From Prevotellaceae bacterium (GTDB lineage: Bacteria > Bacteroidota > Bacteroidia > Bacteroidales > UBA932), in NCBI GenBank assembly GCA_031267155.1, contig JAIRZR010000434.1, positions 1 to 6,100 on the forward strand: DNA of 6,100 nt. Reading direction: 5' to 3'. Position 1 is the stretch's first letter, and each line of letters starts with the position of its first letter. Position numbers and translations under genes: made by a program. This document shows, in pieces, positions 5,415 through 6,100 of the stretch. The notes beneath the pieces were generated by a model that saw nothing but the letters and a program-made list of their open reading frames with translations, was not told the DNA's origin and searched no databases.

Positions 5415-6092
5415 ATGCCCGCAATGGACGACAATTGCATTGCTTACAGCGAAGTAGAACTATCGCCCGAAGAAGTGCTTAAAGAAATAGGGTACGGGGA
5501 ATCGCTTCCGGACAGTGAGGTTCAGGAAGTGATTCTCCACTTACTGGCTCTGCTCAGGCGCGAAGTGAAACCCCGCTATGTCTGTCTGATTTCCGAAGGC
5601 TGGGTGGAGGGAACGGTTGCCGTCCATATCCAAAACCATGTATTGAACACCGGACCGACGATTAGCCGTTTACTGGAAAAATCATCTTCCTTTGCCGTTT
5701 TTGCAGCCACTGCCGGCGCCGAATTTGAACAGATCACACAGGAATATAAAAAGACGGACGACATTCTTGTGCACTATATACTGGACATCATGGGAACGGC
5801 AATTGTGGAAAAGGTCGGCGACTGTATCGAATCGAAACTGGAAAAATCCTTGCCGGATATGCTTCATACACACCGTTTCAGCCCGGGATACTGCAACTGG
5901 CATCTGACCGAACAGCGGAAAATTTTTTCCCTGCTGGGAGATCGTCCCTGCGGCATTAGCCTGTCGGACGTTTGCCTGATGAATCCAATCAAATCAATCA
6001 GCGGAATCATAGGCGTCGGAAAAGAAGTGCAAACCCGAAAATATGCCTGCCAGTATTGCGAACTCGAAACTTGCTATAAACGGAAAAAATGA
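5415..6092 (+). CDS. stand-alone MetH activation-domain protein
   Basis: A protein of about 225 residues related to the C-terminal S-adenosylmethionine-binding activation domain of B12-dependent methionine synthase. Visible signatures: RFSPGYCNWHLTEQ at 154-167, corresponding to the RxxxGY SAM-binding segment of MetH; LSDVCLMNPIKSISGIIGVG at 183-202; and a C-terminal cysteine cluster Cys212-x2-Cys215-x4-Cys220. In MetH this domain supports reductive methylation of inactive Co(II). A separate protein following a corrinoid gene suggests it reactivates that corrinoid protein, which is an inference. The ATG at 5415, 4 bases after the corrinoid stop, is chosen; an in-frame ATG at 5328 would add 29 low-complexity residues overlapping the corrinoid gene, and the ATG at 5424 is also possible. 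The Cys cluster may bind a metal or an Fe-S cluster. Confidence 0.85.
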   Translation: MPAMDDNCIAYSEVELSPEEVLKEIGYGESLPDSEVQEVILHLLALLRREVKPRYVCLISEGWVEGTVAVHIQNHVLNTGPTISRLLEKSSSFAVFAATAGAEFEQITQEYKKTDDILVHYILDIMGTAIVEKVGDCIESKLEKSLPDMLHTHRFSPGYCNWHLTEQRKIFSLLGDRPCGISLSDVCLMNPIKSISGIIGVGKEVQTRKYACQYCELETCYKRKK

Positions 6093-6100
6093 AGATATTT
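6089..6100 (+). CDS. start of a further operon gene (partial)
   Basis: An ATG at 6089 overlaps the TGA of the preceding gene as ATGA, the classic signature of translational coupling, and reads MKIF before the window ends. Only four codons are visible, so the product cannot be named. From context, another corrinoid-metabolism or redox protein of the same operon is plausible but unproven. Confidence 0.4.

Noticed and set aside
4826..5440. Minus-strand 204-residue open frame antisense to the corrinoid gene
   Set aside because: It is His/Phe/Arg-rich as expected for a reverse shadow of a real gene; the plus strand encodes an intact DxHxxG corrinoid protein.

Overview
The window looks like chromosomal DNA of an anaerobic member of the Bacteroidota. 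This rests on two perfect matches to the Bacteroidota -7 promoter box (TAnnTTTG) in front of the two divergent transcription units, A/T-rich leaders without Shine-Dalgarno sequences before most genes, a moderate GC content, and a cobamide-dependent methyl-transfer operon typical of anaerobes. The taxonomic call is an inference; no rRNA or marker gene is present.

Layout: (1) Positions 1-550 hold no intact gene. The first 240 bases contain a family of palindromic repeats, including a 73-base imperfect hairpin built from the 'CGTCAttG...GAAGCAATCCAG' type of element. Positions about 360-550 are the decayed remains of an ISAs1-family transposase on the minus strand, broken by a frameshift and a nonsense codon and lacking its first catalytic Asp. 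(2) Positions 552-1742 (minus) encode a 12-helix MFS exporter of the fosmidomycin-resistance (Fsr) family. (3) The 351-base divergent spacer 1743-2093 contains an IS110-family transposase relic, a tandem 18/19-base repeat and the promoter of the right-hand operon, plus a possible 16-codon leader ORF for fsr. (4) Positions 2094-6092 (plus) are a tightly packed operon: MtaB (methanol:corrinoid methyltransferase), a UroD/MtaA-type methyltransferase, an MtaC-like corrinoid protein and a stand-alone MetH-activation-domain protein. A fifth gene starts at 6089 by ATGA overlap and runs off the window.

How the operon should work: MtaB uses a zinc site to transfer the methyl group of methanol (or a similar small methyl donor) to Co(I) of the corrinoid protein. 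The UroD-type enzyme moves that methyl from Co(III) to an acceptor, which is coenzyme M in methanogens but unknown here. The MetH-activation-like protein plausibly helps return oxidised Co(II) corrinoid to the active state. The points worth a second look are the presence of a complete MtaB-type module in an apparently Bacteroidota genome, the altered metal site of the UroD-type partner (third Cys missing), and a MetH-type reactivation protein within the operon. The fsr gene sits between two dead transposase fragments, which suggests an IS-mediated history for that locus.
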